Shown piece after piece: positions 1-62,177 of a stretch of DNA of 64,000 nucleotides. The translations under genes and the position numbers were made by a program. The stretch spans positions 11,901,402 to 11,965,401 of the forward strand of contig NC_066342.1 of the NCBI RefSeq assembly GCF_022539315.1, in the 5' to 3' direction. This DNA is from Serinus canaria (lineage: Eukaryota; Chordata; Aves; Passeriformes; Fringillidae). A model generated the notes under the pieces. That model searched no databases, had not been told where the DNA came from, and worked only from the letters and a program-made list of their open reading frames with translations. Numbering within the stretch: the stretch's first letter is position 1; each line of letters opens with the position of its first letter.

Positions 1-1444
1 GAGAAAACATAAGCTCAGAATTTCCATTTTAACTTAGTTAGTTAAAAACTGTAACACTACTAACGCAACATTGACATTTTGAGCCAATTTGCTTTCCCCT
101 CCAGAAAAGATTTAAACCAAAGTCAGAGAAATTATATTCTGCTTCCCCTTGTAAACACTTCCGTGTTTCAAGTACATTGCAAGTTTAAAGGATTCCAAAA
201 AGACCTTGTAGCCTTACAAAAACCTAAAAACACACAAAAAAACCCCCAGCATTATCAAGTCTGGACATTAAAGCTGTTCTTTCAAAATTTCCCAACCACA
301 AGAAAGACAGTATTTCTTCACATTAAAGAAAATGCCTTCCCTATGCAAGCAAGGATTTGGAAAAAATCTGATCATTTAAGCGAGGGAAAAATCCCAATGC
401 TCAGTTTCTCTTAGGAGACCTCATACAAGACTATACTGACTGCAAAAGGACATTAGGGACACAGAACACGAGGTTATTCAAACCAAGTCATGGGGTCAGC
501 ATGAAGCAATGCACTTGCTTACTTGAGAGGATTACCTACCTAAGTGGTTAACACACAACAACTGTGAGCTCACCCTTCTTTACCTTTTCTTCAAATAATC
601 GTTTTCAAAAACCTCTTTCAGAGCTTTTCAATTACAGCTCCATTAGACCCTCTTTACACTGACATTGATCTGAATTGCACAGATCAATTTTAAATAGATA
701 GTCATCCCTTTAGGCATCCTTGTAAAACAAGAACTGAATCTTTGGAATTTATGATTGAAAAGACTGGGAGTTATTATGTTAGAAACAAAATGCCAGAGAA
801 GGCTAGATAGCAGTTTTGTCTAATAAGTAAAACTAAATTTCTCACAGATTAATTTATCAAAATATTTAACCCAGCACTAAGTGTAAAATACCAGAACAAG
901 TTGATGTCAAAAACTTATGATATAGACTGGAAATTGACAACAATATTGAATGTCCCGAATTATCAATCCCTAAAGTTTGTGGAAGCAACACAAAATCATA
1001 ACCTTATACAATTAAAAAAGAGAATGACTAAGATGATAACTTGTGTGGCATTATAGCACTTTTGCTACCAGCACCAGCTGAAACAGCTATGGCTGCCAGT
1101 GTGACAGAATTAGATGTAGTCTGCTGGATTGGTTCAGAAACCTGACTCCTATTCTGTTAGAGATTTTTGTCTCTAGGACAAGTACGAGGCACTGCAAAAC
1201 ACCATGTAAACAATGGAGATTGAACTCTTCCACGTGGTTTTAATGATTTTTTTATCATTAATATTTTTTTCCATCAACATAAACTATACAGTAAGTCTCC
1301 CACCTAATCAGTGTACTCTTACAGCAATCTGAAAATTGAAGTTTAATTTACTAAAGAGAAACTAACATTTATTCATTCACATATCTTATATGTAACATTT
1401 CCTTGGTTTTCCCTTTGAAGTTTCAAGTATTATAAAAATGATGA
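1..1444. other. Non-coding AT-rich flank
   Basis: No gene, RNA gene or recognisable repeat is seen. Short open frames here (for example 79-414) lack codon structure or family resemblance. The stretch is intergenic or the first intron of a leftward gene. Confidence 0.5.
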
Positions 1445-1820
1445 GGAAAAAGAGAAAGGAGAATAAAATCCAAGGGAAACTGCACAGTTTAATTACCACC
1501 CACTGACCCATGTCCAGTCAGTCCCCAAGCAGCGATTGGTAGCTCCCAGCCAACTCCCTCAGTTTATAGAATGGGCACGACATTCTATCAAATGGAATAT
1601 CCCTTTGGCCAGTTCAGGTCAGCTCCCTCCCAGCTCCTTGTGCACCCAACCACTGGCAGAGCCTGAGACACTGAATAGCCCTTGACTCAGGGTAAGCACC
1701 ACATAGCAGCAACCAAAACATCAGTGTGTTATCAGCATTATTCCCATACTGAATCCAAAACCCAGCACTGTACCAGCTACTGAGAAGAAAATTAACTTTA
1801 TCCCAGCTGAAACCAGGACA
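1445..1820 (-). mobile_element. ERVL-type LTR fragment
   Basis: The stretch matches much of the LTR at 24917-25474, including the segments around 'ccacccactgaccc', 'aatatccctttggccagtt' and 'catcagtgtgttatcagcat'. Its right edge reads CCAGGACA, which is the TGTCCTGG start of an LTR on the minus strand. The left (3') part is missing. No internal region is attached. Confidence 0.75.
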
Positions 1821-2099
1821 GTCTAAAAAGTTTAAATCATCCAATTGCAATGGTGATCTAAAGTATCACTGACACTTTTGACTCACAGCTCTGCATGTAC
1901 AAAAACCTGAAGTCAGTACAGTTGGTGGTACTGCAACGTAACGCCGTCCTGGCACACGGCCTTGAAGAAATCGGTCCAACGGTGTTGCTACCACACATAC
2001 CATCTCAGCCTCATTCCCTTCCCCATAGCTAGTACAGCACCTCCATTAAAGGGTAAGTTCAAAAGCAAAACCGAGAGGCCGTGAAGGCGGAGCAAGACC

Positions 2100-2770
2100 A
2101 TGCGGTAATGCAACGCTCACAGGCTCGTCCCCTCCCCAGCCGGGGGAGCAGCCCCCAAACATGGAAACCCCGGCCCCGAGAGGCCAGCGGCCCTATAGCC
2201 GCCCCGCCTGCACATCACATTAGCTGAATTACGGTGAGGGCGCGGATGGTCCCTCGCCCAGGACAAGGAGAAGCGGTAGCGACGTTTAACCCGGCAGCGG
2301 GGCAGAGGGCCCAAGGAGCGGCCGGCTGCGCCCTCACCCAGACCAGCATCTGCGTTCCCATTCCCTACCCGCCCACTCATTACCTACGCGGCACCTGGCG
2401 GTTCCAGCTGTCCGTGCGATCGCTGCCCACCGCCCACCACCCACCAGTACGAAACGCGCACCGTATCACCACCCCCAGCCCGTCAACCAGGAGAGGCCAT
2501 GTTGTCTACCTACCCTCCACTTCGCCTCCTCAACGACACGCTGACGTCACGCCGCGAGGTCACCTACTCCCTCCGAGCCAATCAGGAGGTGCTCACGGTG
2601 ACATCACCTCAGCGGAAGAGGGGTGGGGTGAGGATACTTTTATTTCCTTCTGTGTTTGTGTTTGTCTCTGCCTGTTCCTGGCTCCGGCCCTGCCCGAGCG
2701 TTCCTCTAGCACTTTCTGACCCTCTCCTAACTGGGTACAACGACGGACTCCTCCGGGATGGATGAAGGTG
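2100..2770 (-). promoter_or_regulatory. CpG-rich promoter-like block, probably divergent from DCAF12
   Basis: The block is GC- and CpG-rich against AT-rich flanks. It holds a full cAMP-response element TGACGTCA (2542-2549), a CCAAT box (2578-2582) and a second TGACATCA-like site just after it. A minus-strand splice-donor-like GTAATG lies near 2380-2389, so a 5' non-coding exon reading left is plausible. Mammalian gene order places UBAP1 head-to-head with DCAF12, which would fit, but no coding exon is visible. The open frames on both strands here (2117-2380, 2234-2719 and others) look like GC-rich shadows. Confidence 0.5.
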
Positions 2771-3789
2771 GCGAGCCGGGCCCTAAGGGGGCATTTTGCT
2801 CCATACGTCTCAGCCTTTTTCCTTAGCAGAGATGGCTGCCTCGTCACCTGCCCTTGCTCCCCTCACGAGAGGCTGCATGCCCGCCCGGCACAGCTGAAGA
2901 GGCACTCCTGCTGGATGCCCTGGAGCATAGCACTTTCCCCCAAGAGCAGCTTTGGCAGCAGGTTTTCAGTCTTTTGAGAGGGCCTTGGTACGAAATTAAG
3001 GTGTTTTGTTCAAAATGGAGGTGGTAGTTATGTGTGTGAAGGAGGATGTAGAGAGGAGCATTAATCATAGTAAATCACGACTGAAAACAGCTAAAGACTG
3101 TTATCCCTTAGGTGTTTTATCCTCAGGAGAAGCTGGAAAGCCTGATAGGTTCTTTACTGGGTTTTTTTTTTTTCAATTTGGTTTTTTGCAGCACCCTTGT
3201 CTTTGACGTTTGTTAGGTGAAAAGACACCAAAAAAAGGCATAAAAGAAATGCCATATTTTTCAGGAAAATAGTATGTTTATTGATTTTATGTGATTTGAG
3301 ACACCAGAGGGTTTCAGGTGGTCAGGAGCTGGCTTTCTTTTCAGTCTGCCTGTACATCACACTTTTTTCCCCGTCTTCCTTTTTCTTTTCTCCACAGTGT
3401 TGTTCATTGGTGATCATTTGGTTTGGGATACTCTTAATTTTTGCCTCTATAAGCATAGGAAAAAGTTAATGATCCATGTGAACATAAGGAAAAGCACACA
3501 TCCATCCACATCAGTTTTAAGACAGCATAATCATACAAATATTTGTATGCCCTTTATTTCCCCTATAATAAGGGAGTTTCTTGGTGGAGAAGAGTACCTC
3601 AAAGTTTGACTAAGCACCTCATTGTGCACTGGGTTCTTGTATTCACTCAGAGAAGCCAGATGATAAAGCCAAGCTACTTAAAAGGGTCTCTTTAAGGGAA
3701 ACCTGGGATGAAGTTTTGCAAAGTGAAGCCAGTGCCAGGCATTATTTCCTCTGGTCTAGCAGTGGAAGGAGAGGAGGAAGTGTTTTATG
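2771..3789. other. Intergenic DNA, nothing recognised
   Basis: AT-rich unique-looking sequence between the CpG block and the first LTR cluster. No open frame with family resemblance. Confidence 0.5.
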
Positions 3790-3897
3790 ATTGTTGTATG
3801 GAAAATCATGCTATGAAAAGCCAGTGTCCATAAAGGAAACAGAGGAGTCCTGCAACCTTATTCGAATAAAGGGAGAGAGTCCACTGGGGCACATGCC

Positions 3898-4515
3898 TGT
3901 TGTAAATACATATTATAATATTTGCAAATTTTTGCAAATTTGCTTTTTGCAAATATTAAAATGGATTCTATGTGTGTGATGTTAAAGTAATTTGTTATAA
4001 AGATATAGTTTTTATTTCTGTTCTTAATTAAGCTTAGTGAAATAGCTGATATAAGTATGCTTGTGTTAAAATGCCTGCTTGGATGGGATAACATGCAATG
4101 AACATATGAAGAAGCCACCTGCTACAGATAGGCCAACTATCAGCACTCACTCTCTGAAGACAGTGTGGACCAAGGCCCAAAAACTGGAGATTATAAGAAT
4201 GGACTAAAAACCACAACCAAGGAATCCACATGCTCTAAAAAGGTGGAACCAAGGAGGAGCCATGCTAAACAGATCTTGGAACATGTAACCTAGTTTGGGA
4301 AGAAAGTTTACTATGCATAAGGGTCTATGAATATGTAACAGACTGATGTAATAGAAATGGTATATAAAGAGTGTTTCCAAACTAGCAGGTGTGGTCTTGG
4401 CTAAGTGCCAAGATGCACCCAGCCGGTCATCATACCCTTTGCTCTATGGTCCTTGTCTCCTATTGTCCTTTATTAAAATTTTTAGATTTTCACAGGAGAG
4501 TGAACATGTTTTTCA
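3898..4515 (+). mobile_element. Solo LTR, ERVK-like, nested
   Basis: It begins TGTTGTAAAT and ends TTTTTCA, flanked by CATGCC (3892-3897) and CATGCT (4516-4521), a 6-bp target-site duplication with one change. The sister copy at about 23820 shows an unbroken CATGCC at this point. A TATATAAAG box lies near 4361 and an ATTAAA signal near 4472. Confidence 0.8.
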
Positions 4516-4620
4516 CATGCTCTCAGGGTTTTGGTGGGCACAGCCTCCTTTTATCCCAAATTCCCAGCTGCATGTTGCCCCCTCTTCCTTTTCCCACTGG
4601 CTGAGGTACTAGGAAGGTAC

Positions 4621-5136
4621 TGAAACAGAATGGAAAATTTCCAGAGTAGAAATCCATTTCAGATTTAGGTGAAATGTGCTTTGAATTATTAAGTCTGTAG
4701 CATAGCTGTTTGGTCTGCGTTCAAGACTGCCTGTTCTCGCAAAAAACCTATGCTCGAAAAACTGCTTCAGCCGAAGGACTGAGATAAGAGGGGGGCCCCT
4801 TGAACTTTGAAACAGACGGAGACCGGGGCTGAGGCTGCGGGAGACAGGGCAGGATGACCCAGGAGTTCTTTCTGTATTTTCGAAAAAAAAAAAAAAAAAC
4901 CTAGCTGCAAGTGTAACGGGAAATGAGTAAAATGAATATGTATGAACCTATTGTGAAATTCTATGCATATGAATCAGAGTAAGCGAGATAAAAAAGGATT
5001 GGGAGTTCTCAGGGGTGCGCATGTCCTTTAGGGGGAACAATGATCCCCACATGCATCCAGCACTGTAATAAACATACCGGCTTTACAACTTTTATAGTTG
5101 TGGAGTTAGTTAGATTTTTTTTCTTTCCGCAAATCA
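4621..5136 (+). mobile_element. Solo LTR with 4-bp target-site duplication (ERV1-like), nested
   Basis: It starts TGAAACAG and ends GCAAATCA, flanked by GTAC on both sides (4617-4620 and 5137-5140). The sister LTR reads AAGGTACAGCC without a break near 23938-23948, which is the empty site. An AATAAA signal lies near 5069. The 4-bp duplication is typical of gammaretrovirus-like integrases. Confidence 0.85.
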
Positions 5137-5752
5137 GTACAGCCTTCCCGAACCGCCTACCACATATCCCCCCTTGAACCTACTGTTTTACCCCAAGGTT
5201 CAGAAGTTCAGCCTTGTGTAGACCCCACTTGACTGTTTCAGGACCCAAGCTGTCTGGGCCCTGTAACAAACCTGCTGCCCAAAGTTAGTAGAGACATAAA
5301 GACCTATTTCAAAGACGTTAACACCCACACCTTCACCCACAGAATTGTTTGTAAAGACATTAGCACACATCTTCCCGATCACTGTGGTCAGATTTTCCCA
5401 CAGGAGATATGTAGAACTTCAGATTGTGCATGTTACAATCAACAGGAATATGCTCACAGGCTGTCTCAGTAAAAGATCACTGAGCTGGTTTGGGCTGGGG
5501 TAGAGCTAATCTGCTACACAGTAGCTGGAAACGGTGTTGATAATACGGGGCCTCTCCTATGCTTAAATTGACGGGGTCCGGGGAGGCCGCCAGCGAGAAC
5601 CGCCGATCCGTGAAGGGTAGCGGGGAACGGACAAGTGGCGAAGCCGGGAAGCTTCGCTCTGAGGTCCGCTGGGGGCGCCGCCGCGCCCCCGACGGGGCCA
5701 CGCTGCCTGGCAGCCGCAGAGGGTGAGCAAGCTCGCCGCCATCCTTCCTCCG

Positions 5753-5765
5753 GTTGCTAGGAAAC
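5753..5765 (+). promoter_or_regulatory. X-box, RFX-family binding site
   Basis: GTTGCTAGGAAAC is an imperfect inverted repeat of the form RYYNYY-N-RRNRAC recognised by RFX factors. It lies 264 bp upstream of the DCAF12 start codon within the CpG island. Confidence 0.6.
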
Positions 5766-5943
5766 GAGACTCGGACAGGGTGGGACAGCCGTCGCAGAGG
5801 CACGATGTGACTGTCGTAAAAACATCTCGGAGGAAAATGTCGTGAAGCGCAGTCGGTACGGTCTGTGACGAAGAGAGTGACCGGGCCTGGCTCCCCGCAC
5901 TTATTTGCCCCGTACCCCGGTGGCCCCCTCCCCCTCTTGCTCC

Positions 5944-6028
5944 ATGTGGGGCCCAGGTTGGGCTCTCGGATTCTCCTCCTTCTCCTCCTTCTCCTCCTTC
6001 TCCTCCTTCTCCTCCTTCTCCTTCTCCT

Positions 6029-6048
<20 letters not shown>
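5944..6048 (+). other. Upstream ORF overlapping the DCAF12 start codon
   Basis: An ATG at 5944 opens a 34-codon frame that runs through the pyrimidine repeat as Ser-Ser-Phe repeats and stops at TAG 6046-6048, 17 nt after the A of the DCAF12 ATG. It is out of frame with DCAF12. It matters only if transcription starts upstream of 5944. Confidence 0.45.
5971..6028 (+). repeat. (TCCTCCTTC)n pyrimidine repeat ending at the start codon
   Basis: About six imperfect copies of a 9-nt CT-only unit run without a purine up to the base before the DCAF12 ATG at 6029. Because the unit is a multiple of three, gain or loss of whole units keeps the overlapping upstream ORF open. Confidence 0.9.
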
Positions 6049-57086
<51,038 letters not shown>

Positions 57087-58125
57087 TGATAACTCTTCAT
57101 AAATGCTGATCTTGACACAGATTTCTACTTTTCTTTACCATTTTAAAAACAAAATTGTGTGACGCCATTGACTTCTGGTTTAAATGCAAGTTATTTTTAG
57201 GCAATTTTCTGTTGGTCTCCAACAGTCTTGTACATGTTTTTGAACCATTATTTTTGCTTTAACCTGCTTATTCTTTTATATGAAGGGGTTTTAAAATCCT
57301 TTTTTATTGTATTTACTCCAAATGACTCTTCCCCCACATTTAGACTGTCTTGGCCACATGCCTCCTCCTCTTTGCTGTGACATAGGATTCCTTCTTATAG
57401 CGTGGTTGCTGCTGGACTTTCTGTGAAAGTCTAGGGGCTGTGTGTCTTCAGATATTTTGTCAGTTCCATTACCTGAAGTGAGGACTGCTTGTAAATTAAA
57501 AATATTAAAAATATTTGTAAGAGATTAAGTAATAGCTTATCTGTAGAGCCTGGCCCTAGTCTGGGTTAATCTTATTTTTTAAAAGTACAAGTCTAATGAC
57601 ACTGTTTATACATAGAGGAGTATGGTCATTTTAATATGTACTCATTGGAGCCCAGGGATAGATTTTTCTGGGATGTTGCCCATCAAGCCCAAAGTGCAGG
57701 AGTTTTAAAAAATGCATTTGTATTTGAATTGCAGTTTTCAGCAGTGCCAAAAGAAAATTTATCTATTGTTCCTTTTCTGCTTCTCCCAGGTATCAGCTTG
57801 CACAACTGGAGTTTGTATAGGCTGTTCTGCGGTGTGGCTATTGCAGGATGACATTACATTGAGGGCCTGCAGAGGTACTGAGAGAAAATGGGGGCTAGGG
57901 ATATGAATGTTCTTGTCCTTCAAAATGAACTAAATCTATCAATTTTTCAGATGAGTCAAGATTCCTTAGTATGCTGCTATGGTAGCTCATGGGTTCTTCA
58001 TAAACTGCCTAAAACCCAGGACCTCTTTTTGTCCCAGGTTGTGGAAGCTTTTCCCATTTTGGCTGTTCTGTTTGGCCATCTCCTCTAATATGCCAATGGA
58101 ATAAATAAACTGGGTTTTTTTCTCT
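57087..58125 (+). other. DCAF12: DCAF12 3' UTR, probable
   Basis: AT-rich sequence after the stop with two overlapping AATAAA signals (58100-58105, 58104-58109). This would give a 3' UTR of about 1.0 kb. Earlier ATTAAA-like sites near 57495-57512 could give a shorter form. The end is inferred, not seen. Confidence 0.55.
58100..58109 (+). terminator. Candidate polyadenylation signal
   Basis: AATAAATAAA, followed within 30 bp by a T-rich stretch (TGGGTTTTTTTCTCTGAGG) of the kind found downstream of cleavage sites. Confidence 0.5.
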
Positions 58126-59044
58126 GAGGTTAAAGAGTGCATCTTGGACTTGTCTAATGCAAGCTGGAAGCTTTCCATGTAGCAAGATAACTTGCTGTTA
58201 GCTCACACTGAGCTAGCAGTATCTGTTGTCATCTTGCTTGCTGTAGGAGAGGCTCAGGTTTTCCTTGAATCCCCTGTTGCCTTCTGCAATCAAATTCCCA
58301 CAAACTTCATGTGGGATTGGGTGGGGAGAATAGGTCCAATACCCTTCAGGTCCAGCCATGAAGCGTGTGCGTTCCAGGGTGATGGTCTTACCTAATACTC
58401 ACTAAAATGCAGGACTCAAGGGTACTCCTCCTAGCCTTTTGGCAGGCACCAAGCTTTGCTTGTCACTGATACCTCTGTCCTCTGCTGGGATGAATGCCTT
58501 TCCCATACCCTTGTCGCCAGTGGAGCAGTGTGCTTGTATCTCACTGCTGTGGTGCCAAATAGGTAGTTGGCTGAAGCTGAGAAGAATGACAAAGCTGGGA
58601 CATGCTCTGTTCTTCTGTGTCTGCTGGAGATCACAGCCACCACTGTAGAGTAGCTCTAGTCCCCAATGTGCAGTTCCTGCCAGATTGCCTAGAGCTAGTC
58701 TGCATGTGTCTTTGTGGTCCCTCTCATCTTTGTACTCTATATCTTCATCAGTAATGCCAAGCAGTGAGACTTGGGCTTAATTTCTGGTTGGTAGTGGGCA
58801 CTTGGATGAAAATCCTGCAAGGAATGCAGTTCCCTCCCATCCTGGTGAAAAATCCTGTTAAGATGTCTCCCAGACATTCACCTGTCTCAGAAGTATAATT
58901 TACTCACACTGAGCACTGACATGGGTACTTCACAAACAGATCTTTTTTATGGTGTTTCATAATTCTACTTCCCTTGTGGGTTGGTTGCTTAAACTGAATC
59001 AGTTCATGGTGAAATTATAAACTGTGGAGTAGCAAAGGAGCTTT
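58126..59044. other. Downstream flank, nothing recognised
   Basis: Unique-looking sequence between the presumed gene end and the next LTR. Confidence 0.5.
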
Positions 59045-59421
59045 TGTTACCTCGTTCAGAGGGGTCCCAGGATGAGGGAAGAGACGAGAAAGTTGACTCC
59101 ATGTATCAGAAGGCTTGATTTATTATTATATGATATATTAGATATAAAAACTGTACTAAAAGAATAAAGAGAAGGATTTCACTACTAAGCTATGCTAAGA
59201 ATAGAAAAGGAATCTCTGTCCTCCCAGCCCGAGACGGCCGGAGAGGTTTTCTGTGATAGGCTCTTAATTGCAAACAGTCTGACGGGGCCAATCACAGACC
59301 TCGCCTGTTGCATTCCACAGCAGCAGATAAGAATTGTTTACAGTTTGTTCCTGAGGCTTCTCAGCTCTCAGGAGAGGAAAAATCCTAAGTAAAGGATTTT
59401 TCATAAAACATGTCGGTGACA
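59045..59421 (-). mobile_element. Solo LTR with perfect AGCTTT duplication
   Basis: 377 bp, TGTTACCTCG...GTCGGTGACA, flanked by AGCTTT at 59039-59044 and 59422-59427. The TTTATT at about 59128 is the minus-strand polyadenylation signal. Confidence 0.93.
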
Positions 59422-59427
59422 AGCTTT

Positions 59428-60297
59428 CATATTTTATTTAGAGTTGTTTGTTGTTTTTTAAAGATGTAATGGTGCCTGTGTTGTTCTGTGATGGCAATTT
59501 ACTGCTTTGGTTATTTTAGGGGTTTTGAAAAGTGGAAGTATACAGAGAAAAACAAATCTTGGTGAAGTATGGCAGGATGTGTATTTCTGGGATTATTCCT
59601 CCGGCTACCATGTAAGATCAGGCTGTCACAGGGAACAATTTCTGGTTAGTGGTTTTGTTGGGCTTGGTTTGAGGTGCCTTTTTTTCCCCCTCTTTTCTAA
59701 AGAAACTGGACATTTGACTGAGCGTTCTCTAATTCTGCTGAAACAACTAGTTAGGCGCTTAGTGTCACCAGTGCTAAAGGAAAACTACTGATCTGGAAAC
59801 CCTAGCCCTGATGTTGATCTATAAATTTGAAGCATATTCCAGGTCTGGGTGAGGGGGCAAAAAGGGTATCTTTATGGACTAAGCTCTAGCCTCTAAATAT
59901 GGAGGCTGATCTTTCTGCAGAGTCAGCAGTCTTTAGGTTATTGAAGAGGTCACCGTGGCACCCCTGGAACGTGTCCCTCTCTGCCAACTGATCACAAATA
60001 CCTCAGTGTGTGGTCCTAAAGCTTGGTAGTGTGAGTGCCCTTTTCCTCACTTTTTTTCTGCATAAGAAGCTTTGGACAATTCTCAGAAGAATCTGGACAA
60101 TGATGTAAAATTTCTCAAGTTTCATATGCTTCTGTGTATTCTGCTTTCATGGTGCTTTCTTGCAAAGATAACTTCTCATGGGGAGGGAGCCATCCTTGTT
60201 GCTTTATGATAATCCCCCCAAAAAACTGGGAACAAACTAGATATAGTGCTGCAAGAACACAAATTGGGCCAGAGAGAACTTAATTTCTAGCCTGTTT
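59428..60297. other. Flank between LTRs, nothing recognised
   Basis: No gene or repeat recognised. Small frame 59507-59791 has no resemblance to a family. Confidence 0.5.
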
Positions 60298-60824
60298 TGT
60301 AGCAGCCACAGGGCCTGCAAGGCCTCCCTGGCGGTCAGTTGCCTAAGATAAGAAATGCCTAGTCATGATGACTGGACCAAAGAAGCCCCTCTTCCACCTT
60401 CAGACCCTTGTTATTTCTCTGTAAGACCATAGGTCATATTCGCCTCGACCCTTACTATTGGACTGTTTCCCAAAACCCCTATACCCTATATAAACACCCA
60501 CTTCTGCGCTGTTCAGCAGAAGAGCTGTCACTGTCACCCTTTGCAGAAGCTGCCAATAAAGACACATCTGTGGAACCTCATACAGCCTTCTCCTCTCTCT
60601 CCCCATGTCTGCTGAGGCACTTAGCAAGCAAAGAGCTGAAATCACTAAAGAGCTGAATTCACCAAAGAGCTGATCTCACTTAAGAGCTGAGCTGCTTGCT
60701 AAGACTGCCTGCGGCTGGGAGCCTGCCTGAGGGACCTGGACAAGTTGTGCTTAGCGGGACTTCACTATCCGGACACCTACAGCAGCCTGGGCTGGATAGA
60801 CCCCGAGAACTCCCTGCCGTAATA
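60298..60824 (+). mobile_element. Solo LTR, TGTAGCAG family
   Basis: Starts TGTAGCAGCCACAGGG and is flanked by CTGTTT at 60292-60297 and 60825-60830. The end reads AATA where AACA is expected. TATATAAAC (about 60486) and AATAAAGAC (about 60554) mark promoter and polyadenylation sites. A short GAGCTGAA.TCAC-type repeat occurs three times near 60632-60685. Confidence 0.88.
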
Positions 60825-61559
60825 CTGTTTCAGTGGGTTTAAATGCTTGTAGCAATATAGAATTATAGATGTGTCGTGGTTTAAGAGGAAATGAAGTTTT
60901 TGTGATGGTGTGGGCAAGCCAATCGGTGTTCAGATTTAATATTGGCACCTGGTTTGTCCACTGAGGGCATGGATACGCCTCTGAGAACACAGGGGGTTAA
61001 AAGCTGTGATCTCCCAGGGGAACCTCCTCTTTGAGTTCTGCTTGGGACTGAGCAGACCCCCCTGCCCAGCCAGAGCTGGGCAGGGGGGGAGGGGAGCCAT
61101 GTGGCCAGAGAGAGGTAGGCCAGGCCTGGGCCCAAGGGTGGAGGAGAACATCCCAAGGGCTTCGGGCAGCCATCCTCCATTCCCCCCCACCCCCCGGAGA
61201 GAGGGAGAGAGAGCCGGAGCCGGCGCCTGTGATAGTGGCACGGCGTGAAGGAGAAGGGGGGGGGTGCCCAGCAGGGCAGCCAAGCGTAGGAGTCCTTGAA
61301 GTAAACTGGCAGAGAGCCTGGGACTTTTAACCCCTGTGAGGAAGATGGGAACTTTGCAAATGCTGAGTCTTCCTGAAGTTGATGAGATTTAGAAGATGTT
61401 GAGATTGAGAGGATGTTGAGAAGAATTCTAGGTGGGAGGAGATGATGGAGTGGCTTTGGGCTGGACTTTTCTTGTATAGCTACAGCAGAACCACTGGTGT
61501 TTCTGTGACTCAGAGACTGCGTTCTAGGGGGAGGCGATGGCTCAGAGCCAGGAGAGTAC

Positions 61560-61935
61560 AGTGATGTGGAGGAGTGTGAACAGAGACGACGGCTGAGGAG
61601 GGTAGTGGTGGTGCCCTCCGTCTTCGAAGAAGAGAAAGAGGAAGAGGAAGATGATCTCTGTTCAAGAGACCCCTCGGCCCCAGGGGGTGAAATTTGGCGG
61701 GGGCAGGTGTCCCAAAAGGAGAGGAACTGTGCTCAGCCAGGAGAGTGCAGTGATGTAGAAGTGTGTGAACAGAGACGACGGGTGAGGAGGGTGGTGGTGG
61801 TGCCCACCGCTTCGAAGAAGAGAGAAGAAGAAGAAGATGATCTCTGTTCAAGAGACCCCTCGGCCCCAGGGGGTGAAATTTGGGGGGGACAAGTGTCCCA
61901 AAAGGAGAAGGACTGTGCTCTTTTTGGAACTGGAC
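61560..61935 (+). repeat. Tandem duplication of about 189 bp in long LTR
   Basis: CAGAGACGACGG starts at 61581 and again at 61770 (offset 189); CCCAAAAGGA at 61711 and 61897 (offset 186). Both offsets are multiples of three, so the overlapping open frame is kept. Confidence 0.9.
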
Positions 61936-62177
61936 AAAGTATCCTTAAAGGGAAAAACCCTAGAAGCAGCTCTGATCCATGTGCAGTGGTGAGAGCACTG
62001 GACATGGAAGGAATGTGGTGCAAGAGGGACTCCTCTCTTCTCGAGGAACTGAGAATCGATTATCTAAAGGGTGGCAATGAAATTGGAAATTTGGTGGGGG
62101 GAGGAGGAAGAATTTGGAAGGTTTTTCATCTTGTGTTCTATGTGTTTTGTGTGTCTTCCTTTGTAGTTTTACGTTAA
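61566..62177 (+). CDS. Open frame inside long LTR (copy 2), unknown
   Basis: 203 codons. The first part is duplicated (RRRLRRVVVVPSVFEEEKEE and RRRVRRVVVVPTASKKREEE), each followed by DDLCSRDPSAPGGEIW. The second half matches the frame of copy 1 at 48612-48995: LFGTGQSILKGKNPRSSSDP, VRALDMEGMWCKRDSSLLEE, then a hydrophobic end. Low-complexity acidic runs come from GAA repeats. No domain recognised; function not inferred. Confidence 0.35.
   Translation: MEECEQRRRLRRVVVVPSVFEEEKEEEEDDLCSRDPSAPGGEIWRGQVSQKERNCAQPGECSDVEVCEQRRRVRRVVVVPTASKKREEEEDDLCSRDPSAPGGEIWGGQVSQKEKDCALFGTGQSILKGKNPRSSSDPCAVVRALDMEGMWCKRDSSLLEELRIDYLKGGNEIGNLVGGGGRIWKVFHLVFYVFCVSSFVVLR

Larger units (their letters stand above)
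3790..5400 (-). mobile_element. Solo LTR (family A, copy 1) split by two younger LTRs
   Basis: Three segments (about 3814-3897, 4516-4620 and 5137-5385) align in order with the uninterrupted copy at about 23730-24175. On the minus strand the segment at 3850-3880 carries an AATAAAG-type polyadenylation signal followed by an LTR-like R/U5. The interrupting sequences are the LTRs at 3898-4515 and 4621-5136. Exact outer edges are uncertain by about 20 bp. Confidence 0.75.
5480..6028 (+). promoter_or_regulatory. DCAF12: DCAF12 promoter and 5' leader (CpG island)
   Basis: CpG-dense sequence begins near 5540 and continues into intron 1 to about 6500. It contains an RFX-type X-box (5753-5765), a CGCCGCCATCC element resembling a YY1 site (about 5734), and a short upstream AUG codon (5837, stopped after two codons). 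No TATA box is evident, as expected for a housekeeping-type CpG promoter. The transcription start cannot be placed from sequence alone. Confidence 0.7.

Noticed and set aside
79..414. 111-codon frame at the left end
   Set aside because: AT-rich, low-complexity composition, no domain and no promoter context.
2117..2847. Overlapping frames on both strands in the upstream CpG block
   Set aside because: No conserved motif; several frames are open at once, as expected from base composition.
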